Assembly (NCBI RefSeq): GCF_029853675.1
Contig: NZ_CP122539.1
Location: forward strand, 915,001 to 979,000
Length of the DNA: 64,000 nt
Origin: Tenacibaculum tangerinum
GTDB lineage: Bacteria > Bacteroidota > Bacteroidia > Flavobacteriales > Flavobacteriaceae
Direction of reading: 5' to 3'
Shown here: positions 37,448-46,992 of the stretch, one piece after another
How the letters are laid out: every line of letters begins with the position of its first letter
How positions within the stretch are numbered: position 1 is the stretch's first letter
Made by a program: the position numbers and the translations under genes
Notes under the pieces: model-generated
Told to the model about the DNA's origin: nothing
Databases searched by the model: none
What the model saw: the letters and a program-made list of their open reading frames with translations, nothing else

Positions 37448-37577
37448 CTACAACACCGTATAAAATTAATTGCTAGTGCAAGCTTGCTTACGAAAATCCT
37501 CGCGGATTTTCTATTTGGTTTGTATTTACTCAATTAGTTGCTGAAACACGCAACTAACTTTATACCAAACGTTGTAT
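37448..37577 (+). other. attC-like site 5 (130 bp)
   Basis: R'' CTACAAC (37448-37454), L'' CGTATAAAATTAATTGC, L' GCAACTAACTTTATACC, R' GTTGTAT (37571-37577). It shares the 18-base hairpin AAAATCCTCGCGGATTTT (37493-37510) and the nearby TTTGG with site 1, though the L arms differ. Confidence 0.82.
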
Positions 37578-37605
37578 GCAATGACCAAAAACCTCTGAAC
37601 AATCG

Positions 37606-39360
37606 ATGAATATTAAGGAAATAGAATTAACAAACATAAAAGGAATTCAAAATGAAATATTTCCTTTGAATCTAATTCCTAACAAACCCAGCATTTTTGT
37701 TGCACCGAATGGATTTGGTAAAAGTTCAATAGGTATTGGATTCGATTCTCTAAAACCAAAGAAAATTGAGTTAGATGAAAAATCATATTTTGAAAATAAT
37801 GATAGCAATCGACCTGAACTAAAAATCACAATTACCGAAAACGGAACGGAACAAACACTAATAGCGAACGACACACAAAATACTATCAATGATGTTTTTG
37901 ATGTATTTGTAATAAATAGTCAAGTTGTTTCTAAAGCAACATCTCAGCGTTATGGAGGAAGAACAATTACAAGGTCTTCATTAGAAATTGAACCGACAAT
38001 CTTTGTTCCTCGAATACCAAACAAAGTACATTTCAATTATTCAATATCAGCTGAAAAGAAAGATTTTGGTTCAAATGGCAAATTGTTAGAAAGAATAGAG
38101 AATATTTTATATAATCCACAAGTTCAAAGGTTAATAGCTCACGAAATTAATCTTGACAAATTTGGGCAAGTAAAAATTGGAAAATACATATCGGATTATA
38201 AAACTTCAATTAACCAATTATCTGGAACATCAGAATCAATAAAAAGGCAAGTAAACGACAATCCAATAGAATCTATTCTTGATTGTGATGAATTCATAAA
38301 ACTTCGTGATATAGTCAAATCTTTTGGCTTCGCGAATGCCAGTACCGATTTTGAATGCAATCTTGTTGCCATTCAAATAATTTCAACTTATCATAAAACA
38401 GGAAAAACCCAATATAGAAAGGCTTGTAATTACATCTATTATTCAGAGTATAAAGACGAAATTACAAGAATGATAAGTGACTTTAATACAACCAGATTTA
38501 GAATAGTACCGAAAGAAGACAAGAAAAAGGGTTTAATGGTTAATTGGCCAAAGGCTCATCAAATGTCTAATGGACAAAGAGATATTCTTTCTTTTGTTAC
38601 TCTAATGATGAAATCCCGTAGTTCATTTCAAAAAGAAAATTGTATTTTAATTATAGATGAAGTATTTGATTATTTAGATGATGCCAATTTAGTTTCATTT
38701 CAATATTTCATAACAAATATGATTGAGGAAATGCAATCTCAGAATAGGAATTTCTTTCCTATTGTTATGACTCATTTAGACCCTAATTATTTTAATCATT
38801 TTTGTTTTAATAAGCACAAATTAAAAATTAGGTACTTAAAGGAACAGCAAGCCAAAGCAAGTCAGAGAATTTTAAATTTAATCTACAATAGAGAAAATCC
38901 ATTAATTAAAGCTAATGTTGATAAATATTTCTTTCATTTTCACCCTAATCAAATAGATATATCTACCGATTTTGAAACATTAGGACTGAATAAATCTTGG
39001 GGAAATTCTCAAAAGTTCTTAAATAAGATTTATCGGGAAATGACAAAATACATAAATGGTCAAGAAAAATACGACCCAATAGCTGTTTGCTTCGCTCTAA
39101 GAAAAGTTATAGAAATGAAAGTCTATAAATTAATCAAGGGTCAAGCTGAAAAAGATAAGTTTTTAGATATTAATGGAACAAAAAAGAAATTGAATTATTC
39201 TCAACTCATAGGAATTGATGTGCCAGAGATTTTTTTCTTGTTAGGAATAATCTATAACACCTCATTGCATTTGTATGTTGGACAAGATATATCGCAACCT
39301 TTAGCACAGAAACTGAATAATTTAACAATTAGAAATCTAATAACTGAAGTATGTACATAA
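37606..39360 (+). CDS. ABC/SMC-type AAA ATPase (cassette 6)
   Basis: A 584-residue protein with a RecF/OLD/SMC-like ATPase. N-terminal IKEIELTNIKGIQNEIFPL, Walker A APNGFGKSS (33-41), a signature-like MSNGQRDILSF (about 325), Walker B CILIIDEVFDYLDD (346-359) and a switch-His motif MTHLDPNY (about 390). The C-terminal 180 residues are helical and unrecognised. Such cassettes and operons often encode phage-defence ATPases paired with a nuclease, but no partner is fused or adjacent here. Function is inferred only at that level. The coding frame fills the whole cassette, which is unusually long. Confidence 0.7.
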   Translation: MNIKEIELTNIKGIQNEIFPLNLIPNKPSIFVAPNGFGKSSIGIGFDSLKPKKIELDEKSYFENNDSNRPELKITITENGTEQTLIANDTQNTINDVFDVFVINSQVVSKATSQRYGGRTITRSSLEIEPTIFVPRIPNKVHFNYSISAEKKDFGSNGKLLERIENILYNPQVQRLIAHEINLDKFGQVKIGKYISDYKTSINQLSGTSESIKRQVNDNPIESILDCDEFIKLRDIVKSFGFANASTDFECNLVAIQIISTYHKTGKTQYRKACNYIYYSEYKDEITRMISDFNTTRFRIVPKEDKKKGLMVNWPKAHQMSNGQRDILSFVTLMMKSRSSFQKENCILIIDEVFDYLDDANLVSFQYFITNMIEEMQSQNRNFFPIVMTHLDPNYFNHFCFNKHKLKIRYLKEQQAKASQRILNLIYNRENPLIKANVDKYFFHFHPNQIDISTDFETLGLNKSWGNSQKFLNKIYREMTKYINGQEKYDPIAVCFALRKVIEMKVYKLIKGQAEKDKFLDINGTKKKLNYSQLIGIDVPEIFFLLGIIYNTSLHLYVGQDISQPLAQKLNNLTIRNLITEVCT

Positions 39361-39368
39361 ATCACTGC

Positions 39369-39516
39369 ATACAACAACGGTAGCTGATGCACAACCCCCA
39401 AATTTCAAAGAATAGAATTTATTTTAAAGCTATGTAAGGTCTTTATTTAGACGAAGCCAAAATTTTTAACCCCTTATTTTGTTCTTTTAGAAAGCTTACA
39501 ACAAAAGATGTTAAGT
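39369..39516 (+). other. attC-like site 6, 3' half decayed
   Basis: R'' ATACAAC (39369-39375) with TGC before it pairs exactly with the start of cassette 6 (GTTGTATGCA), so this end is secure. The 3' half is not. The best candidate R' is GTTAAGT (39510-39516), which fits GTTRRRY. GTAGCT near 39381 could pair with AGCTTAC (39493-39499) with one bulge. The remainder of the gap to 39746 holds only the IS-like end described next. Confidence 0.5.
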
Positions 39517-39540
39517 AATAGCGTGCATTTTTTTTGACAT

Positions 39541-39569
39541 CCCCAAAAAACAGGACAGTTATAAATTAT
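39541..39569 (-). mobile_element. IS-end-like sequence (solo)
   Basis: On the minus strand ATAATTTATAACTGTCCT, then G, six T and GGGGA. The same 18 bases followed by A, five T and GGGGA occur at 62167-62195 on the plus strand. This looks like a terminal inverted repeat of an IS (IS3-like in style). No transposase lies beside either copy. It marks the right edge of the cassette array. Confidence 0.45.
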
Positions 39570-39746
39570 CATTTACGAACGTCGAATCCGAACTGTTACC
39601 ATGAAAAGCAACAAAAAGTGCTATCAATCTATACAACCAAACAAGATTACATGTATCTTTAAACTTTAAAACACCGAATATGATATGTGAGTTATCAGGG
39701 TAAAATCAATTTTTAACCTGTAGCCATATTTCAGGACTAGACAGTC

Positions 39747-40427
39747 TTGCATGCATATACATGTTTTGAGGCTGAAAACGGAAAAGAAGCTTTAGACATA
39801 CTTTCTAAAAAGGAAACTGATATCGTGATTACCGATTACATGATGCCTGTAATGAATGGTTTGGCCTTCATTGAAAAAATTAGAGAAAAAGAAATTAACA
39901 TTCCTATTCTAATGCTTACGGCTCGTTCTGACTCTAAAAGTAAATTACAAGTGCTACGCTTAGGAATAGACGATTACATGAACAAACCTTTTGAAAAAGA
40001 AGAATTGCTCATTCGAATACAAAATGCTCTTAAAAATAATGCTACTCGAACAGCCTTTATTAAGTTAAACACTATTGATAAAAAAGAATTACATCAAAAT
40101 ACTTCATGGATTAAAAATGTAAAAGATTTTATTTACCAAGAGTGTTCAAATACGAATATGACACAAGAAGATGTTGCATCTCATTTCAACACTTCTAGAA
40201 GTTCTTTGATTAGAAAGATAAAAGCTAAAACTGGATTAACCCCTAACCAATTTATTACTGAAGTTAAACTTCAAAAAGCACACTATTTAGCCGAACAAGA
40301 CCCCACCATACTTCTAAAAACCTTAGCTTTAGAAGTTGGCTATTTGTACCCTACCTATTTTTCTAAAATATATACACAACGTTTTGGTATACCTCCTGTA
40401 TATAAAAACAAAAAGAGAGTCAATTAA
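39747..40427 (+). pseudogene. Truncated receiver-AraC regulator (3' end of a hybrid two-component gene)
   Basis: Residues 1-95 are the back two-thirds of a receiver domain (EAENGKEALDIL; phospho-Asp in VITDYMMPVMNG; ILMLTARSD; DDYMNKPFEKEEL). Residues 125-220 are an AraC-type DNA-binding domain (DVASHFNTSRSSLIRKIKAK; GYLYPTYFSKIYTQRFG). The first beta strand and the acidic pair of the receiver are missing. An in-frame TAG lies nine bases before the first possible start (TTG at 39747). It is most likely the tail of a hybrid sensor kinase cut off by the event that placed the array or IS here. Without the acidic pair it should not be phosphorylated normally. Confidence 0.75.
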
Positions 40428-40441
40428 ATAAACTCTCTTTT
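40411..40441. terminator. Bidirectional terminator
   Basis: AAAAGAGAGT (40411-40420) pairs with ACTCTCTTTT (40432-40441), with A and T runs outside. It overlaps the end of the truncated regulator and also serves the convergent ABC-F gene. Confidence 0.8.
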
Positions 40442-40465
40442 TTGTTAATATATTGTAAAACTAAA

Positions 40466-42124
<1,659 letters not shown>

Positions 42125-42230
42125 CTAAACACTATAACAGAATTTGCACGAAAGTTTTTAACCTCTTAATTTTGGTCGCTTTTAATTCGTTTTTAACAAC
42201 GAATTAACAGCCTAATATTAAAGAGTTATC

Positions 42231-42238
42231 TATTTTTG
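42231..42238 (+). promoter_or_regulatory. Bacteroidetes -7 box (TATTTTTG)
   Basis: TATTTTTG matches TAnnTTTG and lies 28 bases before the ATG of the thioredoxin-fold lipoprotein. Confidence 0.5.
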
Positions 42239-42266
42239 AATTCTGATGTTTAGGGCAATTTGAATT

Positions 42267-43622
42267 ATGATTAAGTATTTTATACCTCTCATATTAACTG
42301 TATTTATTGGATGTGAATCTGACAAAAATAAACCTACCTATTTTGGGGGTAAGATCATCAATCCAAAAGCTGAGTTCGTTGTATTGTCTGACAATTATGA
42401 CTTTAACGATACTATTCCTCTCAATAAAGACAATACATTTTTAGGAAGCTATAATAACTTTAAAGAAGGATTATACATATTTCACCACGGTAACGAATTG
42501 CAGTATGTGTATATGCAACCTTCTGATAGCTTACTAATTAGGCTAAATACTTGGGACTTTGACGAGTCGCTAGTTTTTAGTGGTATTAATGCTGAACGAA
42601 ACAATCTATTATTGGAGTCTTTTTTACAGTACGAACAAGATTACAAAAACACCTCCAAGTACCTTTCGTTACCTAAAAATGAATTTTTAGCAAAAATAGA
42701 TTCAATGAAATCTATCAAGAGTGCTATTTTAGAAAGTTATGAAACTCGTAGTAACGATGCGTCAGGTTTTCTAGATATTTTAAATATTTCTCTAAATTTT
42801 CCTTTATATGCGAAGCTAGAAGAGTATGCTATACAAAGTTTAGAGAAAGAAACTACTGAAAAAATTAGCAGTTCTTACTTTAATTACCGTAATGATGCTC
42901 CAATGAATAAAGATTCTTTAATGTTCTACGGACCCTATTATAGGTTTATTATTAAGAAAATACAAAACGATGCTTACTTAAAAAACACAGAAGTAAAATC
43001 AGCAAAATTTACGCAAAACTTATTACATGCTATTGATGAAAACATAACTCTTGAAACTGTTAAAAATAAAATGTTATACAACGCTGTTATTCGCAACTTT
43101 TATGAAGAACCAAGCAGCGAAATGAAAAGTGAAGCATTTTTTACTTTCTTCAAGTTAAATACAAATAACGAGCATAAAAAAAATGTACAACGCTTAATTA
43201 ATGATTTAAAAATATTAAATAAAGGAGAAAAACTACCTTCTTTTAAACTAATTGCGGCTGATGGCGAGCTAAAAGATTTTTCTAGTATCGCTAAAAATAA
43301 AAATACTGTTGTATTGTTAAAGAACTATCAATACGCTTCAGACGATTGGGTGTCTTCTCGTTTTAATTATTTAGTAAAGAAAAATCCTGATATTAACTTT
43401 GTACTAGTTAATTTATGCGACTCTTCAAAAAGGTTTACTAAAAACGTAGATGTAAAATACCAATATACCATACCTAGTGAAAGTGATGTGTGTAATTTTA
43501 CTACCAGTAAATTTCCTCGTATGATTTTGGTTGACAAAAACGGAATTATTCAAAACGGCTATACCAGTTTGTCGGCCAAAGATATCAACTCAGAAATCAG
43601 TAATTTACAAAAAAACAAATAG
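42267..43622 (+). CDS. Thioredoxin-fold-like lipoprotein without CXXC
   Basis: A 451-residue lipoprotein (lipobox FIGCESD, Cys15). The N-terminal 110 residues look like the DUF4369/TlpA-associated beta domain (YFGGKIINPKAEFVVLSDN). The C-terminal 130 (LPSFKLIAADGELKDFSSIA; FPRMILVDKNGIIQNGYTSL) have the thioredoxin/TlpA layout, but the CXXC redox motif is absent (VLLKNYQYASDDW in its place). It therefore cannot act as a standard disulfide reductase. Role unknown; probably envelope-associated. Confidence 0.7.
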   Translation: MIKYFIPLILTVFIGCESDKNKPTYFGGKIINPKAEFVVLSDNYDFNDTIPLNKDNTFLGSYNNFKEGLYIFHHGNELQYVYMQPSDSLLIRLNTWDFDESLVFSGINAERNNLLLESFLQYEQDYKNTSKYLSLPKNEFLAKIDSMKSIKSAILESYETRSNDASGFLDILNISLNFPLYAKLEEYAIQSLEKETTEKISSSYFNYRNDAPMNKDSLMFYGPYYRFIIKKIQNDAYLKNTEVKSAKFTQNLLHAIDENITLETVKNKMLYNAVIRNFYEEPSSEMKSEAFFTFFKLNTNNEHKKNVQRLINDLKILNKGEKLPSFKLIAADGELKDFSSIAKNKNTVVLLKNYQYASDDWVSSRFNYLVKKNPDINFVLVNLCDSSKRFTKNVDVKYQYTIPSESDVCNFTTSKFPRMILVDKNGIIQNGYTSLSAKDINSEISNLQKNK

Positions 43623-43648
43623 TTACCCTTTATTTATTTTATTTAACG

Positions 43649-43746
43649 TACTTTTGCACCGTCCAAAAAAAATCGTAGGAAACGATTTTATAAATATTAA
43701 TATAGAATTCGCGGAGGGGCATCTGTGGGTTCTCTAAAAACACAGT
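43649..43746 (+). promoter_or_regulatory. Promoter and structured 5' leader of the DEAD-box helicase
   Basis: A -7 box TACTTTTG (43649-43656) gives a leader of about 80 bases. It can form two hairpins: AAATCGT-AGGAA-ACGATTT and CTGTG…CACAG, the latter ending two bases before the ATG, with a GGAGGGG run between them. Long structured leaders are common for cold-induced RNA helicases; whether this one is a thermosensor or autoregulatory target is inference. Confidence 0.5.
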
Positions 43747-45540
43747 ATGTCAACATTTTTAGATTTAGGTTTGCAAGAACCTATCAATAGGGCTTTGACC
43801 GATTTAGGTTACGAAAAGCCAACAGTAATTCAAGAAAAAGCGATTCCTCAAATCATTTCTTCCACAGAAGATTTAAAAGCATTTGCACAAACAGGTACAG
43901 GTAAAACTGCTGCCTTTAGTTTGCCTATTATTGAACTTATCGATCAAACAAGCACGCACACACAAGCAATCATCTTATCTCCTACCCGTGAACTAGCGGT
44001 ACAAATAGGTAAGAATATTGAAGATTTTTCAAAATACCTACCCAATTTAAGAGTAGCAACTGTTTATGGAGGTGCTAATATTGATGAGCAAATTAAAAAA
44101 TTAAAAAAAGGGGTTCAAATAGTTGTAGGTACTCCAGGTAGAACCGTAGACTTAATTAAAAGAAGAGCTTTAAAGCTCGGTAATATACAATGGTTGGTGT
44201 TAGATGAAGCCGATGAAATGCTTAACATGGGGTTTAAAGATGAATTAGACCAAGTTTTAGAAGCTACACCAAATACCAAACAAACGTTATTGTTTTCGGC
44301 AACTTTTCCTAGAGAGGTAGAAGATATTGCTAAAAATTACATGACCAACCCAGTTGAGCTTACATCAGGTCAGAAAAATCAAGGTTCTGATAATGTAAGT
44401 CATGAATACTATTTGGTTAATGAAAAAACTCGCTACTCTGCATTGAAAAGAGTGGCAGACTTAAACCCTGACATATACGGAATTGTTTTCTGTAGAACGC
44501 GTAGAGAAACGCAAGAAGTAGCGAACAACTTGATTAGAGATGGTTATAATGCCGATGCTTTACATGGCGATTTATCACAAGCACAGCGTGACTCTGTCAT
44601 GGAAAAATTCCGTAAAAAGAATATTCAAATATTAGTTGCTACCGATGTTGCCGCTCGTGGATTGGATGTAAACAATCTTACCCACGTAATCAATCATAAA
44701 CTACCCGATCAAATTGAAAACTACAACCACCGTAGTGGTAGAACTGGTAGGGCTGGTAACAAAGGAATTTCTATTGTTTTAGTAAGTAAAAAAGAGCAAG
44801 GAAAACTACGCCCTATTGAGCGCATCATAAAAAAACAATTTGTTCATACCCCTATTCCTTCTGGTAAGGAAATATGTCAAAATCAATTGTTTCACTTAAT
44901 TGATAAAGTTCATAATACAGAAGTAAATACCGAGCAAATTGAAGGTTTTTTACCAAGCATTTATCAAAAATTAGAAGACTTAAGTCGTGAAGAGTTAATT
45001 CAAAAGTTTGTGTCATTAGAGTTCAATACTTTCTTATCATACTACGAAAATGCTCCTGATTTGAATAATTTATCTTCAAGAGAAAATTCAAGAGGGCGTT
45101 CTTCTAGTGAAAATATGACTCGTTTCTTTATTAATTTAGGAAGGAAAGATCGCTTAAACCCTGCTAAACTTATTGGTTTAATCAACGATCAAAATATTGG
45201 AGATAAAATCGAAATTGGTGCTATTGATATTTTAGATACGTTTTCATTCTTTGAGATTGACAAAAACTTCGAAAAAGAAACTCTTGACGCGTTTGCTGTA
45301 AATGATCCAGATTTTAACGGTCGCTCTGTAAATATTGAAATTACTAAAAACGACCGAAATGGCGCTGGTGGAAGAAGTTCACGTAAAAGTGGTGGCGGGT
45401 TTAATGGTAAAAAACGTAGAAGTGATAGACCTACTGACAATAAAAAAAGTTTTGGTAGAATACGTAATGAAAAGAGCTCTTCTAGAAGAACAGACAACAA
45501 ACCTGCTGCTGGTTTTGGTAGAAAACGTAGAAGAGATTAA
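43747..45540 (+). CDS. DEAD-box RNA helicase
   Basis: A 597-residue ATP-dependent RNA helicase. Motifs: Q motif (NRALTDLGYEKPTVIQEKAI), I AQTGTGKT, Ia PTRELAVQ, II DEAD (in VLDEADEMLNMGF), III SAT, V VATDVAARGLD, VI HRSGRTGRAG. A DbpA/CsdA-type RNA-binding domain follows (TRFFINLGRKDRLNPAKLIG, about 455-530), and then a basic, Gly/Arg/Ser-rich tail. This layout matches DeaD/CsdA-type helicases involved in ribosome assembly and cold adaptation. Confidence 0.93.
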   Translation: MSTFLDLGLQEPINRALTDLGYEKPTVIQEKAIPQIISSTEDLKAFAQTGTGKTAAFSLPIIELIDQTSTHTQAIILSPTRELAVQIGKNIEDFSKYLPNLRVATVYGGANIDEQIKKLKKGVQIVVGTPGRTVDLIKRRALKLGNIQWLVLDEADEMLNMGFKDELDQVLEATPNTKQTLLFSATFPREVEDIAKNYMTNPVELTSGQKNQGSDNVSHEYYLVNEKTRYSALKRVADLNPDIYGIVFCRTRRETQEVANNLIRDGYNADALHGDLSQAQRDSVMEKFRKKNIQILVATDVAARGLDVNNLTHVINHKLPDQIENYNHRSGRTGRAGNKGISIVLVSKKEQGKLRPIERIIKKQFVHTPIPSGKEICQNQLFHLIDKVHNTEVNTEQIEGFLPSIYQKLEDLSREELIQKFVSLEFNTFLSYYENAPDLNNLSSRENSRGRSSSENMTRFFINLGRKDRLNPAKLIGLINDQNIGDKIEIGAIDILDTFSFFEIDKNFEKETLDAFAVNDPDFNGRSVNIEITKNDRNGAGGRSSRKSGGGFNGKKRRSDRPTDNKKSFGRIRNEKSSSRRTDNKPAAGFGRKRRRD

Positions 45541-45610
45541 AATATTATTGATTAAAATTTTGTGTGAAAAATTACCTAAAAAGACAATATCTCACAAAAT
45601 ATGTGAATTA

Positions 45611-45643
45611 AAAAAAGCGAGGGTTACAACCCTCGCTTTTTTT
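45611..45643. terminator. Bidirectional terminator
   Basis: Stem AAAAAGCGAGGGTT / AACCCTCGCTTTTT with a tiny loop and flanking A and T runs, between the helicase and the convergent lipoprotein gene. Confidence 0.88.
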
Positions 45644-45707
45644 TACTTATAAATTTTATAGGCAAATAGATAGCTAAGTCCTTTTAAAATATAAGACGTT
45701 GTATAAG

Positions 45708-46907
45708 TTAATGAGCTCTAAACTTATTTCGAGTAATAATATGTTTCAACTTCTGTTTTAGATCTGTACCTGTATCATACACCATTTGCTCATTTGAAGG
45801 AAAGCTTATTCGTGTTTGTTCTAACAACGTTATATACGATTTGTCTAACGCCCTTCTGTCTCCATCATAATCGGCATACACGTGTTCAAAAACAAACTCA
45901 CTTTGTATAGGGAATCGTTGTAATAATTGATTCGTTTTGTTATCAATATACTGCACAACCCCAGTGACTTTACTACTCTTAAACTGAGTAAACTGATAAA
46001 ACGTACAACGTACTCGCTTAAATTTATCTACTTTTATTTTGTTTCCTAAACTATCTTTTACGTAGTTACCTTTATCGTCTAACAAGTATTTATAACCATC
46101 TTTTATTTGTCGTTCTTTAATCACTTCCTTTTCATGTACTTGCTCTGGGGAAATAAAAATATCTCTAAAATTTAACTCTAAATCGAAATCATATTGAATA
46201 TTTTCATCTTTTTCAGCGTGATATTGCGTCCATAAATCATTCAATCCATAAGTATCTATTGCCAATAAATCTCTTTCCAATCTTCTCGGAATTATTTGAT
46301 CTGTTCTATTTTTAACAGATACAAATACATAGTCAACTCCCTTAGCTTGCGCTTCTTCTAGTAAGTTTCTGGTATCTTTATAATTAGGACTGATATTTTC
46401 TAAGTGCCTGAATTCATCAAAAGCTCTTCTGTAATTCATCTTGTTTCTATTGCCTTCATTTAATAGGGCTACCCCATTTTCATACAAATAACCAGCATAG
46501 TTTTCTTTTGCTGTAAGAATTTTATCAGAATAATCGGTAAATGTAAACTTAGCATTTTTGCCAGAAGACAAAATTCGTAACGGCAGTAATGGTTTTATGC
46601 GTTCTTGTCGGTTATGAAGACCTTGATAAAGCGTATATATTGTTTCAAAGTTTTCAGGGTTTTGTTCTTTCCTTAAAAAAGAAATTCTATCTAAATCTCT
46701 ATCCGTAGCTTTTTTAAATGCTTCTTGAAGCATAAGCACATACGGTTGATTTTTTTCTTTGGTTTTATTCTTTCTTAGATTTTCAACAGACAATGAAATT
46801 GCCTTTTCATAATTACCAGAGTTGATTGCCTTTTCAGTAGTTTTTACGCTACTACAAGACACAAACCCAAGTACAAATAAAATAAGTAGTAAAGTAGTTT
46901 TTCTCAT
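45708..46907 (-). CDS. Lipoprotein with TPR-like N-terminus, unknown function
   Basis: A 399-residue lipoprotein (lipobox GFVSCSS, Cys19). Residues 25-200 are helical and TPR-like (KAINSGNYEKAISLSVENLR; YRRAFDEFRHLENISPNYKD). The C-terminal half is beta-rich (RTDQIIPRRLERDLLAID; SKVTGVVQYIDNKTNQLLQR). It has the look of a common Bacteroidetes envelope protein that I cannot name. It is separated from the M1 peptidase gene by 85 bases and may be co-transcribed with it. Confidence 0.7.
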   Translation of the reverse strand: MRKTTLLLILFVLGFVSCSSVKTTEKAINSGNYEKAISLSVENLRKNKTKEKNQPYVLMLQEAFKKATDRDLDRISFLRKEQNPENFETIYTLYQGLHNRQERIKPLLPLRILSSGKNAKFTFTDYSDKILTAKENYAGYLYENGVALLNEGNRNKMNYRRAFDEFRHLENISPNYKDTRNLLEEAQAKGVDYVFVSVKNRTDQIIPRRLERDLLAIDTYGLNDLWTQYHAEKDENIQYDFDLELNFRDIFISPEQVHEKEVIKERQIKDGYKYLLDDKGNYVKDSLGNKIKVDKFKRVRCTFYQFTQFKSSKVTGVVQYIDNKTNQLLQRFPIQSEFVFEHVYADYDGDRRALDKSYITLLEQTRISFPSNEQMVYDTGTDLKQKLKHIITRNKFRAH

Positions 46908-46992
46908 AAAGTTTACGTTTCTTAAGAAAATTCAATTAGTATGCCAAAACTAAGTATTCTTTTTAATTTAAACTTTATGAAATTGATACTAT

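Larger units (their letters stand above)
32686..39516 (+). mobile_element. Integron-type gene-cassette array without integrase (CALIN-like)
   Basis: Six genes in the same orientation, each followed by an attC-like site. Within each unit the first bases after the crossover G are the exact complement of the R'' end, as required if each unit was once a circle: GTTGTGCCTC/GAGGCACAAC, GTTAGGCAC/GTGCCTAAC (twice), GTTAGCTAC/GTAGCTAAC, GTTGTAGTGC/GCACTACAAC, GTTGTATGCA/TGCATACAAC. Sites have R'' (…AAC), L'' and L' arms (GGCTAT/ATAGCC in three of them) and R' (GTT…), with variable hairpins inside. Crossover points: 32686, 34338, 35348, 36037, 36645, 37571. No tyrosine recombinase gene is in the window. 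The right end is unclear. Confidence 0.88.

Noticed and set aside
34214-37577. Intergenic palindromes as ordinary terminators or REP elements
   Set aside because: They lack T runs, and the unit-specific complementarity between the start and end of each cassette is explained only by cassette structure.
39510-39516. GTTAAGT as the definite R' core of the last attC
   Set aside because: It fits GTTRRRY, but the L arms pair poorly; kept only as a candidate.
39747-40427. Intact response regulator
   Set aside because: The first receiver strand and acidic pair are missing, and an in-frame stop lies just before the only possible start.
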